A stretch of DNA of 64,000 nucleotides from Campylobacter armoricus (GCF_013372105.1 NZ_CP053825.1:1488001-1552000), one strand, 5' to 3'. Numbered from the stretch's first letter, positions 1 to 10,037 are shown. Notes: a model not told the origin generated them from the sequence alone. Made by a program: numbers and translations.

Positions 1-1014
1 ATCCTCATTAAAACAAAGCTTTAAAAGCATAGAAAATTCTTTTGGATGAGGAGTTAAAACGACATCTTCTCTATCAAGGTATGAAAGTAAATTAGCACTT
101 TGAAAGCAATTTGCATCAAGCACTAAAGGAGTATTTTTTAACCTTTCATCTTTTAATATGCTTAAATCTTCAAGCCCCATACCTATAACAACTGCACTTA
201 CTTTAGCTTCAATATCATCTTTTAACATAATCAAAGGTGAAAAACTTTCCTTTGCCACTAAAGATACTAGCCCTGCTCCAAACTTTAAAGCTCCTAATCC
301 TGCTAGAGTTCCTGCACTTTTACTAGCAAATATATAAACATGGCCAAAATCGCCTTTGTTTGAATTAGTCTTTTTTGTGATGAGTTTTAAGTCTTTTTTT
401 TCTAATAAAAAAGATTGTGAATTTTTAGTTTTTAGTTTTAATCCTAAATTTGCGTATTTTATTTTCCCTACAAATTCTTTTGCAAAATCCTCTAATAAAA
501 TTTCTTTTAAAACACCCATACAAATGGTATAATCGGCTTTAAAACATACTTTTTGCCCAACCCCACTAGGTATATCACAAGCTATTTTCAAAGCTTTGCT
601 TTTGGCAATTTTTTTAAAAATTCTTTGTAAATTTTCATCTAAAATTTTATTTAAACCACTACCAAAAACGCAATCAACAATAATATCAAAATCTTTAAAT
701 TTAGGTTCTTTTTTTAAAAATTTAAAACCAGTATTTTTTAGAATTTGTTCTTGCTTGATAAACATTGTATTTTTTTTATATGGCATAACATAAGCATATG
801 CTTTTTTAAGGTGTCTAATAGCTACCAAACCATCAGCGCCATTTCCACCACCACCAAGTAAAAATAAAATCTTAGCATTTTTAAATTTTTTACTTTTTTT
901 CTTTATGAAATTTGCAAGTTCTATACCTGCATTTTCCATCATCAAAAACTCATCTAAGCCTTTTTCGATTAATTGTTTTTCATAGCAAGAATTATCTTTA
1001 AATATTACTTTCAT
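1..1014 (-). CDS. nnr: Bifunctional NAD(P)HX epimerase/dehydratase (partial, runs off left edge)
   Basis: Repairs hydrated NAD(P)H. 338 codons are visible in an open frame that continues past base 1, so the C-terminus is missing. The N-terminal YjeF_N epimerase domain has a glycine-rich loop (LLGGGGNGADG, about residues 51-61). The C-terminal ribokinase-like dehydratase domain begins near residue 215 with GDFGHVYIFA and a GTLAGLGALKFGAG stretch. The ATG at 1014 lies inside the end of rmuC (17-bp overlap) and is the last visible gene of the minus-strand operon. C. jejuni has the equivalent gene at the same place, upstream of purN. Family assignment is secure; whether both activities are intact cannot be judged from the part seen. 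Confidence 0.88.
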   Translation of the reverse strand, partial: MKVIFKDNSCYEKQLIEKGLDEFLMMENAGIELANFIKKKSKKFKNAKILFLLGGGGNGADGLVAIRHLKKAYAYVMPYKKNTMFIKQEQILKNTGFKFLKKEPKFKDFDIIVDCVFGSGLNKILDENLQRIFKKIAKSKALKIACDIPSGVGQKVCFKADYTICMGVLKEILLEDFAKEFVGKIKYANLGLKLKTKNSQSFLLEKKDLKLITKKTNSNKGDFGHVYIFASKSAGTLAGLGALKFGAGLVSLVAKESFSPLIMLKDDIEAKVSAVVIGMGLEDLSILKDERLKNTPLVLDANCFQSANLLSYLDREDVVLTPHPKEFSMLLKLCFNED

Positions 1015-2344
1015 CATTCATCTCACATTTTATAAGCTTTTGAGTTTTAGCACCAAGTTCTTTTAGCTTAATCACTCTTGTAACGATATTTCCACTTCCA
1101 TGTGTTAGTTTTTTTTGCATATCATCTATATTTGAATTCAAACCATTTAGATTTTTTTTAATTCTCTCAAAATCTTCCAAAACCCCTGCAAATTTATCAT
1201 GAAATTTACCAAGCTCATCAAAAGCTTTTAATATATTTTCATTACTTTGAATATTTTTCCATGAAATATTTATAGTGTTTAAAGCCATAAAAAGTGTATT
1301 TGGCGTAGTTAAATAAACCTTTTTTTTATAAGCATATTGATAAATTTCAAGATCTACATTTAAAATCAAATCTAAGATATTTTGATAAGGTATGAAAAGT
1401 AAAACAAATTCGTAAGTATGTTTATCATACTGCATATAAGGCTTTTTAGCTAGTTCATCTATTCTTGATTTTAGATTATAAGCTAGATCAAGACAAGTAT
1501 TCTTACTAATATCATCAAAAGTAAAATCACTTGGTAGGGAAAATTTCGCATCTATAACTATACTTTTTTGCTTGTCTAAAAATACCACTGCATCAGGAAT
1601 ATAAGTTTTTCCATCTTCTTGAAATCTCTCTTGCAATTTATACTGAATACCTTCTACTAAACCGCTATTTTCTAAAACAGATTTTAGTTGTAATTCCGCA
1701 AAATTACCACGAATTTTTTTATCACCCTTTAAAATTTTTGCTAGTTTATCTGCATTTTCTGTCATATTTTGACTAAATTTAAACATATTATCAATATGAG
1801 TCTTAAGGCTAATTTCATTAGAATTTAATCTTTCATTATATTCTTTTACGCTTTTTTTAACAGGTATGAAAATTTCTTCTAGAATTTTTTTTGTGTCTTC
1901 ATTCAGCATAAGTTTATTTTGATTTAAAATATTAATATTTTGTTTTTGAAAATTTTGTTCTAATTCTTGTTTTAATTGTGCTAAATTTTGTTTGTATTTT
2001 TCTTCTAATTTAACCAAAGTTTGTGTGTATTCTTCTTTTAAATTTGCACGCTCTTTTAAGTGTATATTTAAAAGTTCTTGTTGATTTTTTTCATATTGAG
2101 CCAAAGTAGCTTCTAAGGCTTCATTTTTTGATAAATATGCTATTTTTTCTTCTAAAAGCTTATTATTTTTATCTAAAAGTGAAGTATTTTCTAACTCTAA
2201 AGATGAAAGTTGATTTTGTAAAGAAGCATTAGTCTGGGTTAAAAATTCAAATTTTACCTTTTCTTTTTGGCTTTTAAATATAAACCATATAAAAGCAAAA
2301 ATCACAACAATCAAAAAAGCTATTAAAAAATTTTCCATTTTCAA
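998..2344 (-). CDS. rmuC: DNA recombination protein RmuC
   Basis: 448 aa. One N-terminal membrane anchor (about residues 5-23) is followed by a long coiled coil (about 25-160) and the RmuC domain. The domain contains a PD-(D/E)XK-like pair, PDAVVF and VIDAKF (about residues 250-270), typical of the restriction-endonuclease fold. In E. coli RmuC limits inversions at short inverted repeats; the biochemical role is unsettled. The start overlaps the NYN gene by 4 bp and the 3' end overlaps nnr by 17 bp, so it is co-transcribed with both. An internal Met two codons later is an equally possible start. Confidence 0.9.
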   Translation of the reverse strand: MKMENFLIAFLIVVIFAFIWFIFKSQKEKVKFEFLTQTNASLQNQLSSLELENTSLLDKNNKLLEEKIAYLSKNEALEATLAQYEKNQQELLNIHLKERANLKEEYTQTLVKLEEKYKQNLAQLKQELEQNFQKQNINILNQNKLMLNEDTKKILEEIFIPVKKSVKEYNERLNSNEISLKTHIDNMFKFSQNMTENADKLAKILKGDKKIRGNFAELQLKSVLENSGLVEGIQYKLQERFQEDGKTYIPDAVVFLDKQKSIVIDAKFSLPSDFTFDDISKNTCLDLAYNLKSRIDELAKKPYMQYDKHTYEFVLLFIPYQNILDLILNVDLEIYQYAYKKKVYLTTPNTLFMALNTINISWKNIQSNENILKAFDELGKFHDKFAGVLEDFERIKKNLNGLNSNIDDMQKKLTHGSGNIVTRVIKLKELGAKTQKLIKCEMNDESNI

Positions 2345-3027
2345 CCTTTTGCTTTTTCAAGAAAATAAATATTTTTTTCATTTGCCTCTTTAAACTGCTT
2401 CATTTTTGGCAAGAATTCTTTTACTAAGGCTCTAAAATTTTTAAAACCAAAATTTTGAGGGATAAAATTTGCATGTTTCCTGCTCATATTAATACGAATC
2501 TGAGCATATTCTGCTCGCCCTTTTTCTTCTATTAAAGCTTCTGTGATATTGATTAAATCTTTTATATATTCTTTAGTACTTAATACTTTTTCCTTGGAAT
2601 CTTCTTGATCTAAATAAAAAAACTCACTAAAAGAATTTACATAAGATTTTACAGCTTGTTTTAAACCCATACCTATGACTTGTTTTTTACCCTCTTTAAG
2701 CCTTTGAATCAAACTAGTATAATCACTATCACTTGAAACAATCACAAAAATATCAATATCTTTTTCATAAAAAACACTCATAATTTCAGTAATTAAATAC
2801 ATATCGCTTGAGTTTTTATTAGCTATAAAATTAAATTGTTGCATTGCAATAATAGAATATTGTGCGATTTGTTCTTTCCAATTTTGTATATTTTTTTGAG
2901 TCCAATCTCCATAAATTCTTTTTATAACTATCTCTCCATAATCAGAAGTAATATCAAAAATAGATTTTGCGTATTTTGATGGGATATTTTCAGCATCTAT
3001 AAAAATCGCTATACTTTTATTTTCCAT
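2341..3027 (-). CDS. NYN-domain (LabA/DUF88-type) putative RNase with C-terminal OST-HTH/LOTUS-like domain
   Basis: 228 aa. The N-terminal NYN (PIN-like) fold shows the acidic positions expected of a metal-dependent nuclease: IFIDAENI near residue 8, DMYLITEIM near 75 and SSDSDYTSLIQRLKEGK near 98. The last third (about 150-215) resembles the winged OST-HTH/LOTUS domain often fused to NYN domains and thought to bind RNA. The gene is coupled to rmuC (4-bp overlap) and lies 10 bp after comM, in an operon rich in nucleic-acid and proteostasis functions. The substrate is unknown; nuclease activity is inferred from family motifs. Confidence 0.82.
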   Translation of the reverse strand: MENKSIAIFIDAENIPSKYAKSIFDITSDYGEIVIKRIYGDWTQKNIQNWKEQIAQYSIIAMQQFNFIANKNSSDMYLITEIMSVFYEKDIDIFVIVSSDSDYTSLIQRLKEGKKQVIGMGLKQAVKSYVNSFSEFFYLDQEDSKEKVLSTKEYIKDLINITEALIEEKGRAEYAQIRINMSRKHANFIPQNFGFKNFRALVKEFLPKMKQFKEANEKNIYFLEKAKG

Positions 3028-3037
3028 TTTTTTACTC

Positions 3038-4546
3038 CTATATTGTTTTCATTCTAAAACTTAGTGCTTTTAAAATATGAGTTTTTAAAATCAACTCACT
3101 TTGCTCTAAATCAGCTATAGTTCTTGCTACTTTTATGGTTTTATTTACTCCTCTTTGGGAAAGATTATATGAGCTTATAGCCTTTTGTAAAATTTCATTA
3201 GCAGTAGGATCTAAAACACAAAATTGTTTCATTTGCTCATCATTTAATTTGGCATTAAATTCTTCTTGCTTTCTTTGTTTTTGAAACAAAAACCCTTTAA
3301 ACACCATATCACTCATTTGCTCTGAATTTAAACTTGTTTTATCTTCGGGTGAAATTTCATCCATAGCCACATAAAGATCAATCCTATCTAAGATAGGTGA
3401 GGAAATTTTGTTTTTATATTTTTTTATCTCTATTTCCTGGCAACGACAAGTTTGGTTTTTAGAAAATAAATTTCCACAAGGACAAGGATTTTGCGCACAA
3501 GCAAACAAAAACTTAGTTTCATAAATAACTTTAGTATTAACCCTTGAAATAAGAATTTTAAAATCTTCTAGTGGTTCTCTTAAACTTTCTATGATTTGCT
3601 TTGAAAAATGTGGAAACTCATCAAAAAACAATACTCCTCCGTTTGCTAAAGCCAATTCACCTATTTTTGCATTTTTAGCACCTCCACCGAAAATACTAGC
3701 TCTTGTACTTGTGTGATGAGGACTTCTAAAAACCCTGCTAGCGCTAAAATCATCATCCAAAGAATTTAAAGATTTATAGGCATTTTGGGCTAAAATTTCT
3801 TTTAAACTTTGTGGTGGCATAATAAATGGAAGCCTTTTAACACACATACTTTTACCACTTCCTGGGCTACCTTCAAATAAAATATTATGCATTCCTAAAG
3901 CTGCTATTATACAAGCGTATTTAGCATTTTCTTGACCCTTAACTTCTTTAAAATCATAAGGATAAATAGTATTTTTAATATATTTTTGATGGTTAATCTC
4001 TATAGCATTTTCAAATAAAGGATGGCCGTTAATGATTTTATAATTTTCATAATTTTTTTCTTTAAAAAAAACAATAGCTTCGTTTAGATTTTCTAAAGCA
4101 TAAATTTCTAAATTTGGGATCATAGAAGCTTTCTGTGCTATAGCTTTTGGCACTACAACTTTCGCATTTTGTACTTTTATACTTAAAAAAAGTAAAATAG
4201 AAAATAAACTAGCAGTACTTTTGATACTCCCATCTAGTCCAAGTTCTCCAAATACAAAAAAATCATCTAAATTTTCTTTTTGAAATAAAATTAAAATCGC
4301 AATAGCCAAATCAAAATGAGAGCCATTTTTAGGGATATCAGAAGGACTAAGGTTGATAGTAATTTTTTGTGCTGGGAAAGTAAAATTTTGGCTTAGTAAA
4401 GTGGCTTTAACTCTTTCAGTGCTTTCTTTAATGGTGGAATTTGCAAGACCTACTATACTAAATCCTGGCAAGCCTCTTGTGAAAGTTGATTCTACATCAA
4501 TTATATCAAGCTCTGTAGAAAAACTTGCACATTTTAGTTTTTTCAT
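3038..4546 (-). CDS. comM: YifB/ComM family Mg-chelatase-like AAA+ ATPase
   Basis: 502 aa, the usual family length. An N-terminal Lon-like ChlI domain (GLPGFSIVGLANSTIKES, LSPSDIPKNGSHFDL) is followed by an AAA+ module with Walker A FEGSPGSGKS (about residue 224) and Walker B GGVLFFDEF (about 300). A cysteine-rich loop CPCGNLFSKNQTCRC sits near 350, then the Mg_chelatase_C domain. ComM is a hexameric helicase that promotes branch migration during natural transformation in other bacteria; Campylobacter is naturally competent, so the same role is likely. The start overlaps def by 4 bp (ATGA). Confidence 0.9.
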   Translation of the reverse strand: MKKLKCASFSTELDIIDVESTFTRGLPGFSIVGLANSTIKESTERVKATLLSQNFTFPAQKITINLSPSDIPKNGSHFDLAIAILILFQKENLDDFFVFGELGLDGSIKSTASLFSILLFLSIKVQNAKVVVPKAIAQKASMIPNLEIYALENLNEAIVFFKEKNYENYKIINGHPLFENAIEINHQKYIKNTIYPYDFKEVKGQENAKYACIIAALGMHNILFEGSPGSGKSMCVKRLPFIMPPQSLKEILAQNAYKSLNSLDDDFSASRVFRSPHHTSTRASIFGGGAKNAKIGELALANGGVLFFDEFPHFSKQIIESLREPLEDFKILISRVNTKVIYETKFLFACAQNPCPCGNLFSKNQTCRCQEIEIKKYKNKISSPILDRIDLYVAMDEISPEDKTSLNSEQMSDMVFKGFLFQKQRKQEEFNAKLNDEQMKQFCVLDPTANEILQKAISSYNLSQRGVNKTIKVARTIADLEQSELILKTHILKALSFRMKTI

Positions 4547-5067
4547 TTTTTCTTTTTAGATTTTTTCTTAAAGTCTTTATCAAATTTTTGACGCTTTAAA
4601 AAAGAAAGTTTTTCTATAAATAAATGTCCATCAAGATGATCTACTTCGTGTTGAATAGCCACTGCTAAAAAATCATGTGCTTGTAAGGTTTGTAGATTAC
4701 CAAATCTATCTTGATAATCAAGTTGTATATTTTTATAACGCATTATATCTTCATAAAAACCTGGAATACTTAAACAACCTTCATTGCAAGAAATTTTTTC
4801 ATCATCTAAAGGAGTAATGATGGGATTAATTATCTCCAAAAGCGTTTGTTTGTCTTCTTTTTGCTCGCCTTCTTCATCACCAATATCTACAAGCAAAGCT
4901 CTAATTGGCACATTAACTTGAATAGCTGCTAAACCTACACCTTTATTGGCTATCATTGTTTCATACATATCATCTAAAAGTGTATGCAAATCTTTATCAA
5001 AATTTTCTACTTTCTTTGATTCTAAAAATAATCTTGGGTTAGGATAGATAATTATCTCTCTTATCAT
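4543..5067 (-). CDS. def: Peptide deformylase
   Basis: 174 aa. Removes the N-formyl group from nascent proteins. All three catalytic motifs are present: GVGLAAIQ (about residues 43-50), EGCLSIPG (Cys metal ligand) and QHEVDHLDG (two His ligands plus catalytic Glu). The lysine-rich tail (KKKSKKKK) is an extension of low complexity. It overlaps comM by 4 bp downstream and the degenerate GGDEF gene by 4 bp upstream. Together with clpP and tig this forms a nascent-chain processing operon conserved in Campylobacter. Confidence 0.97.
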   Translation of the reverse strand: MIREIIIYPNPRLFLESKKVENFDKDLHTLLDDMYETMIANKGVGLAAIQVNVPIRALLVDIGDEEGEQKEDKQTLLEIINPIITPLDDEKISCNEGCLSIPGFYEDIMRYKNIQLDYQDRFGNLQTLQAHDFLAVAIQHEVDHLDGHLFIEKLSFLKRQKFDKDFKKKSKKKK

Positions 5068-6104
5068 TTTTCTTTTTCCACTATCACAAAAGACTCTAAA
5101 TTTTTACCAGAATCTTTTAAAGCTTCAATGCATTTTTCTATTAACTCTTCACTTTTGCTATCTTGATTAACTGCACTTATAGCAACCTCAACATCTACTT
5201 CTATTTCTTTATCTGCTAAGAAAAAATTTGAATTTTCTAAAGATTCTAAAATTTTATTGCAAATTTCTTGTGTTTTTTCTAAATTAGTATGAGAAATCAT
5301 CATAGCAAAAATATTATTTCCACAATGTGCTACTATATCACTTGATGATATATTTTTACTAAAAATTTTACAAACACTTTTTAAAAATGCGTTTTTTTCT
5401 TTTTGGGTATAAGTTTGCTCTAAAATTTCTTCTTTTACTCTAAAAAATATTAACGATGTATGATAATTATATTTTGCATTGCTTTCTATACTTTTTTCTA
5501 AATTTTCTAAAAAGTATTTTTTATTATAAACTCCAAATTTAGAATCAAAATCACTTTGTTCTTCTATATGTTTATAAGTTTGTCTAACCTCATCAAAATT
5601 CTCTTTAATTTCATCTGAATACTTATCTAAAATACTTGAAAATCTTGAAAGATCAGCTTCTAAAGCGTGAATAACATTAGAAACTGCTAAATTTCCAGTA
5701 CTTACCGCTAACTCTGAATTACGCCTTCTTAGCACATCTTTAACCGTTTCAAGATGTCTATAAATCATAGCAATATATTGCAATAATGCTGAAGTTGAAC
5801 TAAAGCTTTTTTTAATCTCTTGTTCTATATTTGCTCGTTTGATACCATCATCTTTTTGCTCAAACTCCATAATTTCATTAATCTTCTTTTTAAATGTAAT
5901 TGGACGCTCTTCAAGCATTTTTTGAAAATACACTCCATAGTTCATAGGAGTTGGGGGGATATTATCTTTTATAAGCTCACTTAAAATAGATTTTGCAAAT
6001 TTTTCAAATTCCCCTCCACTAATCTTTTGGATTTTTGGAGCTTCTTTAACCGAAGTTGGATCACTACTTAAATTTAAATCAGCAAATAAATCATCATCTA
6101 GCAT
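5064..6104 (-). CDS. Degenerate GGDEF-domain protein
   Basis: 346 aa. Residues 1-180 are mostly helical or coiled coil with no recognisable sensor domain. Residues about 186-340 form a GGDEF fold: FGVYNKKYFLENLEKSI matches the usual D-x-L-T-G-L-x-N-R-R-x-F segment. The signature motif, however, reads GNNIF (residues 262-266) in VAHCGNNIFAMM where active cyclases have GG[D/E]EF. The catalytic acidic residues are therefore lost and diguanylate cyclase activity is unlikely; a c-di-GMP-independent or scaffold role is more plausible. It sits between def and clpP, which are adjacent in C. jejuni, so the gene is an insertion into (or a loss from) that operon. Confidence 0.8.
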   Translation of the reverse strand: MLDDDLFADLNLSSDPTSVKEAPKIQKISGGEFEKFAKSILSELIKDNIPPTPMNYGVYFQKMLEERPITFKKKINEIMEFEQKDDGIKRANIEQEIKKSFSSTSALLQYIAMIYRHLETVKDVLRRRNSELAVSTGNLAVSNVIHALEADLSRFSSILDKYSDEIKENFDEVRQTYKHIEEQSDFDSKFGVYNKKYFLENLEKSIESNAKYNYHTSLIFFRVKEEILEQTYTQKEKNAFLKSVCKIFSKNISSSDIVAHCGNNIFAMMISHTNLEKTQEICNKILESLENSNFFLADKEIEVDVEVAISAVNQDSKSEELIEKCIEALKDSGKNLESFVIVEKEK

Positions 6105-6118
6105 TGCTATTTTTTTCC

Positions 6119-6709
6119 TTATTTAAAACTTTTTTCCAAAACCTTATCGATTAAACCATATTCTTTAGCTTCTACAGCACTCATAAAAAAATCTCTATCT
6201 GTATCTTTTTCTATTTTAGAAAGTTTTTGCTTGGTATTTTTAGCTAAAATATCATTTAAAATTGCTTTTAATCTTAGAATTTCTTTTGCTTGAATTTCAA
6301 TATCTGTTGCTTGTCCTCTTGCACCACCCAAAGGTTGATGAATCATAATTCTTGAATTTGGCAAAGCAAATCTTTTACCTGGGGTACCACAACTAAGCAA
6401 AAACGCACCCATAGAAGCAGCTTGCCCAATGCAAATAGTGCTTACATCTGCTTTAATATAATTCATAGTATCATAAATACTAAATCCACTTGTTACAACT
6501 CCACCTGGTGAGTTAATATAAAGATAAATATCTTTTTGAGGATCTTCTGCTTCTAAAAATAAAAGTTGAGCTACAATAGAGGCAGCAAGATCATCATTAA
6601 TCTCACCGCTTAACATAATAATTCTATCTTTTAAAAGCCTTGAGTATATATCATAACTTCTTTCACCTCTACTGGTTTTTTCAACTACATAAGGTATGTA
6701 TGAACTCAT
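6119..6709 (-). CDS. clpP: ATP-dependent Clp protease proteolytic subunit
   Basis: 196 aa, standard length. The serine-protease triad is visible: Ser in GQAASMGAF (about residue 101), His in MIHQPLGG (about 126) and Asp in [10 protein letters not shown] (about 175). It forms the tetradecameric chamber used with ClpX/ClpA. The start overlaps the last base of tig, so the two are co-translated. This order (tig-clpP) is common in bacteria and links chaperone and protease supply. Confidence 0.97.
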   Translation of the reverse strand: MSSYIPYVVEKTSRGERSYDIYSRLLKDRIIMLSGEINDDLAASIVAQLLFLEAEDPQKDIYLYINSPGGVVTSGFSIYDTMNYIKADVSTICIGQAASMGAFLLSCGTPGKRFALPNSRIMIHQPLGGARGQATDIEIQAKEILRLKAILNDILAKNTKQKLSKIEKDTDRDFFMSAVEAKEYGLIDKVLEKSFK

Positions 6710-8028
6710 TATTTTTCACTTTCTTTTTCAGTTTTCTTTTTTTCATTTTTTTTGAAAATATCAGCAAAAAGTTTTTCTTCTATCAAAGACATTTTAATCG
6801 CTGGTAATGCACCTTGTTTTTTATAATTTTCTAAATGTTCTTGCGGATTAAAACCATATCTATAAGCTTCAAAATAAATTGCTTGGATTAATTCTTGATC
6901 ACTTACTTGAACATTTCTAAGTTTTGCTAACTCATCTATAATGAAAGTTAATTTTACACTTTTTTGTGCATCTTCTTTAAAACTTTCTCTTTTTTCTTTA
7001 TATTTTGCTTCATCTTTAAATTCTTTTAGTTCTTCTTCACTTAAATTTCTCAAAGAACTTCTAAATTGCATATCTGTTTCTTGTTCTACTATATTTCTTG
7101 GTAAAACAAAATCAAACTTAGCTACTAAAGCTTCTGCGAATTGATTTTTAAGTTCATCGTTGATAAGTTTAAATATTTTTTCATTTTTTAATTGTTCTTT
7201 TAATTTCGCGTCTAATTTTTCAACACTTGGTTCTTTTTCTTCAGGGAGTAAGCTTTTTAAAAGCTCTTCATTTAATTCAGGCATTTTAAGTTCTTGAATT
7301 TCATGAATTTTTACTTTAAATATCGCATCTTTTCCTGCTAAATGTGTTGCTCCATATTCTTTTGGAAAAGTTACATTAATATCTTTTTCCTCACCCTTTT
7401 TAAGACCTATCATACCTTCTTCAAATCCAGGTATAAACTGCTTTGAACCAATTTCTAAAACATAATTTTGAGCTTTTCCACCATCAAAAGCTTTACCATC
7501 AACAAAGCCTTCAAAGTCAAATTTAGCAAAATCTCCTTCTTTTAACGCTCTTGTCTCTTTGATTGTTTCAGGAGTTGCAAATCTTTTTAATAATTCCTCT
7601 TTTTTTGCATCAATTTCTTTTTGAGTTACTTTTGGTGTATTATAAGTTGGGATTAATTCTTCATAACCATCTAATTTTACTTCCGGTTTAAAAGAAAGCA
7701 CCATTTGAGCCTCAATATCACCATCTTTTCTATCAAATTTCTCAAAATATGGCTCACCTACTAAATCTTTAGCTTCTTTTTTGACTTCCTTTAAAGCACC
7801 ATCTACAGCATTTCTTAAAAGATCTTGCTCCGCATCTCTTGTAAGCTCTTTTTCATATCTTTTAAGTATAGCAGCAACAGGAACTTTTCCTGCTCTAAAA
7901 CCATCCATCTTCATAGTTTTAGATGCTTTTTTAGCTAATTTTTCAACTTCTGCTTTAATGGCTCCTTGAGCAATTTTCACAGTAGCATTTGCATTTGCAA
8001 AATCAATTAGTTTTGCTGTAACTTCCAT
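6709..8028 (-). CDS. tig: Trigger factor (ribosome-associated chaperone/prolyl isomerase)
   Basis: 439 aa. The N-terminal ribosome-binding domain carries the signature GFRAGKVP (about residues 43-50). An FKBP-type PPIase domain spans about 160-245 ([37 protein letters not shown]). The rest is the helical C-terminal chaperone domain, with a lysine/glutamate-rich tail. It is the first gene of the minus-strand operon; the 108 bp to divergent folE must hold its promoter. Confidence 0.97.
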   Translation of the reverse strand: MEVTAKLIDFANANATVKIAQGAIKAEVEKLAKKASKTMKMDGFRAGKVPVAAILKRYEKELTRDAEQDLLRNAVDGALKEVKKEAKDLVGEPYFEKFDRKDGDIEAQMVLSFKPEVKLDGYEELIPTYNTPKVTQKEIDAKKEELLKRFATPETIKETRALKEGDFAKFDFEGFVDGKAFDGGKAQNYVLEIGSKQFIPGFEEGMIGLKKGEEKDINVTFPKEYGATHLAGKDAIFKVKIHEIQELKMPELNEELLKSLLPEEKEPSVEKLDAKLKEQLKNEKIFKLINDELKNQFAEALVAKFDFVLPRNIVEQETDMQFRSSLRNLSEEELKEFKDEAKYKEKRESFKEDAQKSVKLTFIIDELAKLRNVQVSDQELIQAIYFEAYRYGFNPQEHLENYKKQGALPAIKMSLIEEKLFADIFKKNEKKKTEKESEK

Positions 8029-8136
8029 AATATTTTCCCTTTTTTAATAAAATTTTTTGATAATATACCAAAATTTTCCTTATCACTTTATATAAAAATA
8101 AAAATATGTTAAAATTTTAATTTTTATGGAGAAAAA

Positions 8137-8709
8137 ATGCAAGAAAAATTTGAACAAGCAGTAAAAAATATGCTAGAAATTATTGGAGAAAATCCTCAAA
8201 GAGAAGGACTTTTAAAAACTCCTACAAGAGTATTTAAAGCTTTTGAATTTTTAAGCAGTGGTTATAAACAAGATCCCAAAAAAATATTGAATGATGCTTT
8301 GTTTGAAAGTTCAAATAACGAAATGGTTTTAGTAAGAGATATAGAATTTTATAGTCTTTGCGAACACCATCTTTTACCATTTTTTGGTCGTGTGCATGTT
8401 GCGTATATACCAAATAAAAAAGTCATAGGGCTTAGTAAAATTCCACGCCTTGTAGAAGTTTTTGCAAGAAGATTACAAATTCAAGAACAACTCACAGAAC
8501 AAATCGCAGAAGCTTTAATGGAATATGTAGGCGCAAAAGGTGTTGGGGTAGTTATTGAAGCAAGACATATGTGCGTTGAAATGCGTGGGGTGCAAAAGGC
8601 AAATTCTACTACTAGCACTTCAGCTTTAAGAGGAAGTTTTTTAAAAAATGAAAAAACTAGAAAAGAATTTTTCTCTTTGATAAACTCGTCTAGACAGGTT
8701 AGATTCTAA
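8137..8709 (+). CDS. folE: GTP cyclohydrolase I
   Basis: 190 aa. Converts GTP to 7,8-dihydroneopterin triphosphate, the first step of folate (and queuosine) synthesis. Zinc and active-site residues are visible in [13 protein letters not shown] (about residues 69-81) and [10 protein letters not shown] (about 145-154); [13 protein letters not shown] is the conserved substrate loop. GGAGAAAA precedes the ATG. The stop overlaps the fliI start by one base, so folate and flagellar genes share a transcript, as in C. jejuni. Confidence 0.97.
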   Translation: MQEKFEQAVKNMLEIIGENPQREGLLKTPTRVFKAFEFLSSGYKQDPKKILNDALFESSNNEMVLVRDIEFYSLCEHHLLPFFGRVHVAYIPNKKVIGLSKIPRLVEVFARRLQIQEQLTEQIAEALMEYVGAKGVGVVIEARHMCVEMRGVQKANSTTSTSALRGSFLKNEKTRKEFFSLINSSRQVRF

Positions 8710-10019
8710 TGGGTTTAGAAAAACTTCGTAGCAAAATAACCTCACAAAATCTTGCTAGTGTGTTTGGTCAAATTACTAAAATTTCAAGCACAAGCATAGA
8801 GATTAATGGTTTAAAAACTAGCATAGGTGATATCATTAAAATAGTTTCTAGTGAAGATGAGAGCAAAGAAGCTATGGCTATGGTGGTAGAAGTTGATGAA
8901 AACTTAAGCTATCTAAGTCCTTTTGGTTTTGTAGAGGGTTTTAAAATAGGCGATCGTGCATTTATAAACGATGCAGGTATGCAAATTGGCGTTAGTGATG
9001 AACTTTTAGGAAGAGTAGTTGATCCTTTTATGCGTCCAAAAGATGGCAAAGGGTCTATTGAGGCGAGTAAATTTATGCCTATTATGCGTGCACCTATTGA
9101 TGCAATGAAAAGAGGTTTAATAGAAGAAGTTTTTCCAGTTGGAGTAAAAACCATAGATGCGCTTTTAACTTGCGGAGTGGGACAAAAGCTTGGAATTTTT
9201 GCAGGTAGTGGAGTAGGAAAATCAACTCTTATGGGTATGATAGTAAAAAATTCCAAAGCTCCTATAAAAGTTATAGCCTTAATAGGCGAACGCGGTAGAG
9301 AAATTCCTGAATTTATACAAAAAAATTTAGGTGGAAAATTAGATGATACTGTTATCATAGTAGCCACAAGTGATGATAGTGCTTTGATGAGAAAATATGG
9401 TGCATTTTGTGCTATGAGTGTAGCTGAGTATTTTAAAGAGCAAGGAAAAGATGTGCTTTTTATAATGGATAGTGTTACTCGTTTTGCTATGGCTCAAAGA
9501 GAAATAGGCCTTGCATTAGGCGAACCACCAACTACAAAAGGCTATCCGCCTAGTGTTTTAAGTCTTTTACCACAGCTTATGGAGCGAGCAGGGAAAGAAG
9601 AAGGTAAGGGGACCATAACTGCATTTTTCACCGTGCTTGTAGATGGAGATGATATGAGCGATCCGATTGCAGATCAAAGTAGATCTATACTTGATGGACA
9701 TATAGTTTTAAGTAGAGAGCTTACTGATTTTGGTATTTATCCACCTATTAATATACAAAATTCAGCTTCAAGGGTTATGGGAGATATTATTAGCAATGAA
9801 CACAAACTTGCGGCTAGACAATTCAAGCGTTTAAATTCTTTGCTTAAAGAAAATGAAGTATTATTAAGAATTGGTGCTTATCAAAAAGGTACCGACAAAG
9901 AACTTGATCAAGCTATTGCTAAAAAAGATTTTATGCAGCAATTTTTAAGTCAAAATCCTGAAGAAAGTTTTGAATTTGAAGATACTATAAATATGCTCAA
10001 AATGATTGATACACAATAA
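8709..10019 (+). CDS. fliI: Flagellar type III export ATPase
   Basis: 436 aa. Walker A is FAGSGVGKST (about residues 160-169). Walker B lies in VLFIMDSVTRFAMAQREIGL. The diagnostic flagellar/T3SS ATPase segment GEPPTTKGYPPSVLSLLPQL follows. It energises export of flagellar subunits at the base of the flagellum with FliH and FliJ, which are not in this window. The start ATG overlaps the folE stop (TAATG). A sigma-54 promoter begins directly after its stop codon, so transcription of the following gene is controlled separately. Confidence 0.97.
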   Translation: MGLEKLRSKITSQNLASVFGQITKISSTSIEINGLKTSIGDIIKIVSSEDESKEAMAMVVEVDENLSYLSPFGFVEGFKIGDRAFINDAGMQIGVSDELLGRVVDPFMRPKDGKGSIEASKFMPIMRAPIDAMKRGLIEEVFPVGVKTIDALLTCGVGQKLGIFAGSGVGKSTLMGMIVKNSKAPIKVIALIGERGREIPEFIQKNLGGKLDDTVIIVATSDDSALMRKYGAFCAMSVAEYFKEQGKDVLFIMDSVTRFAMAQREIGLALGEPPTTKGYPPSVLSLLPQLMERAGKEEGKGTITAFFTVLVDGDDMSDPIADQSRSILDGHIVLSRELTDFGIYPPINIQNSASRVMGDIISNEHKLAARQFKRLNSLLKENEVLLRIGAYQKGTDKELDQAIAKKDFMQQFLSQNPEESFEFEDTINMLKMIDTQ

Positions 10020-10037
10020 TTGGAATAATTTTTGCTT
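10020..10037 (+). promoter_or_regulatory. Sigma-54 (RpoN) promoter
   Basis: TTGGAATAATTTTTGCTTT contains the invariant GG (10022-10023) and GC (10034-10035) separated by exactly 10 bases, as in -24/-12 promoters. It starts right after the fliI stop and lies about 40 bp before the ATG at 10076. In Campylobacter RpoN mainly controls middle flagellar genes. Confidence 0.8.

Noticed and set aside
5951-5956. Run of six G in the GGDEF-like gene
   Set aside because: Too short for typical slipped-strand variation; encodes proline codons in frame.
8909-9367. 152-aa minus-strand frame inside fliI
   Set aside because: Antisense shadow of a strongly conserved ATPase gene.
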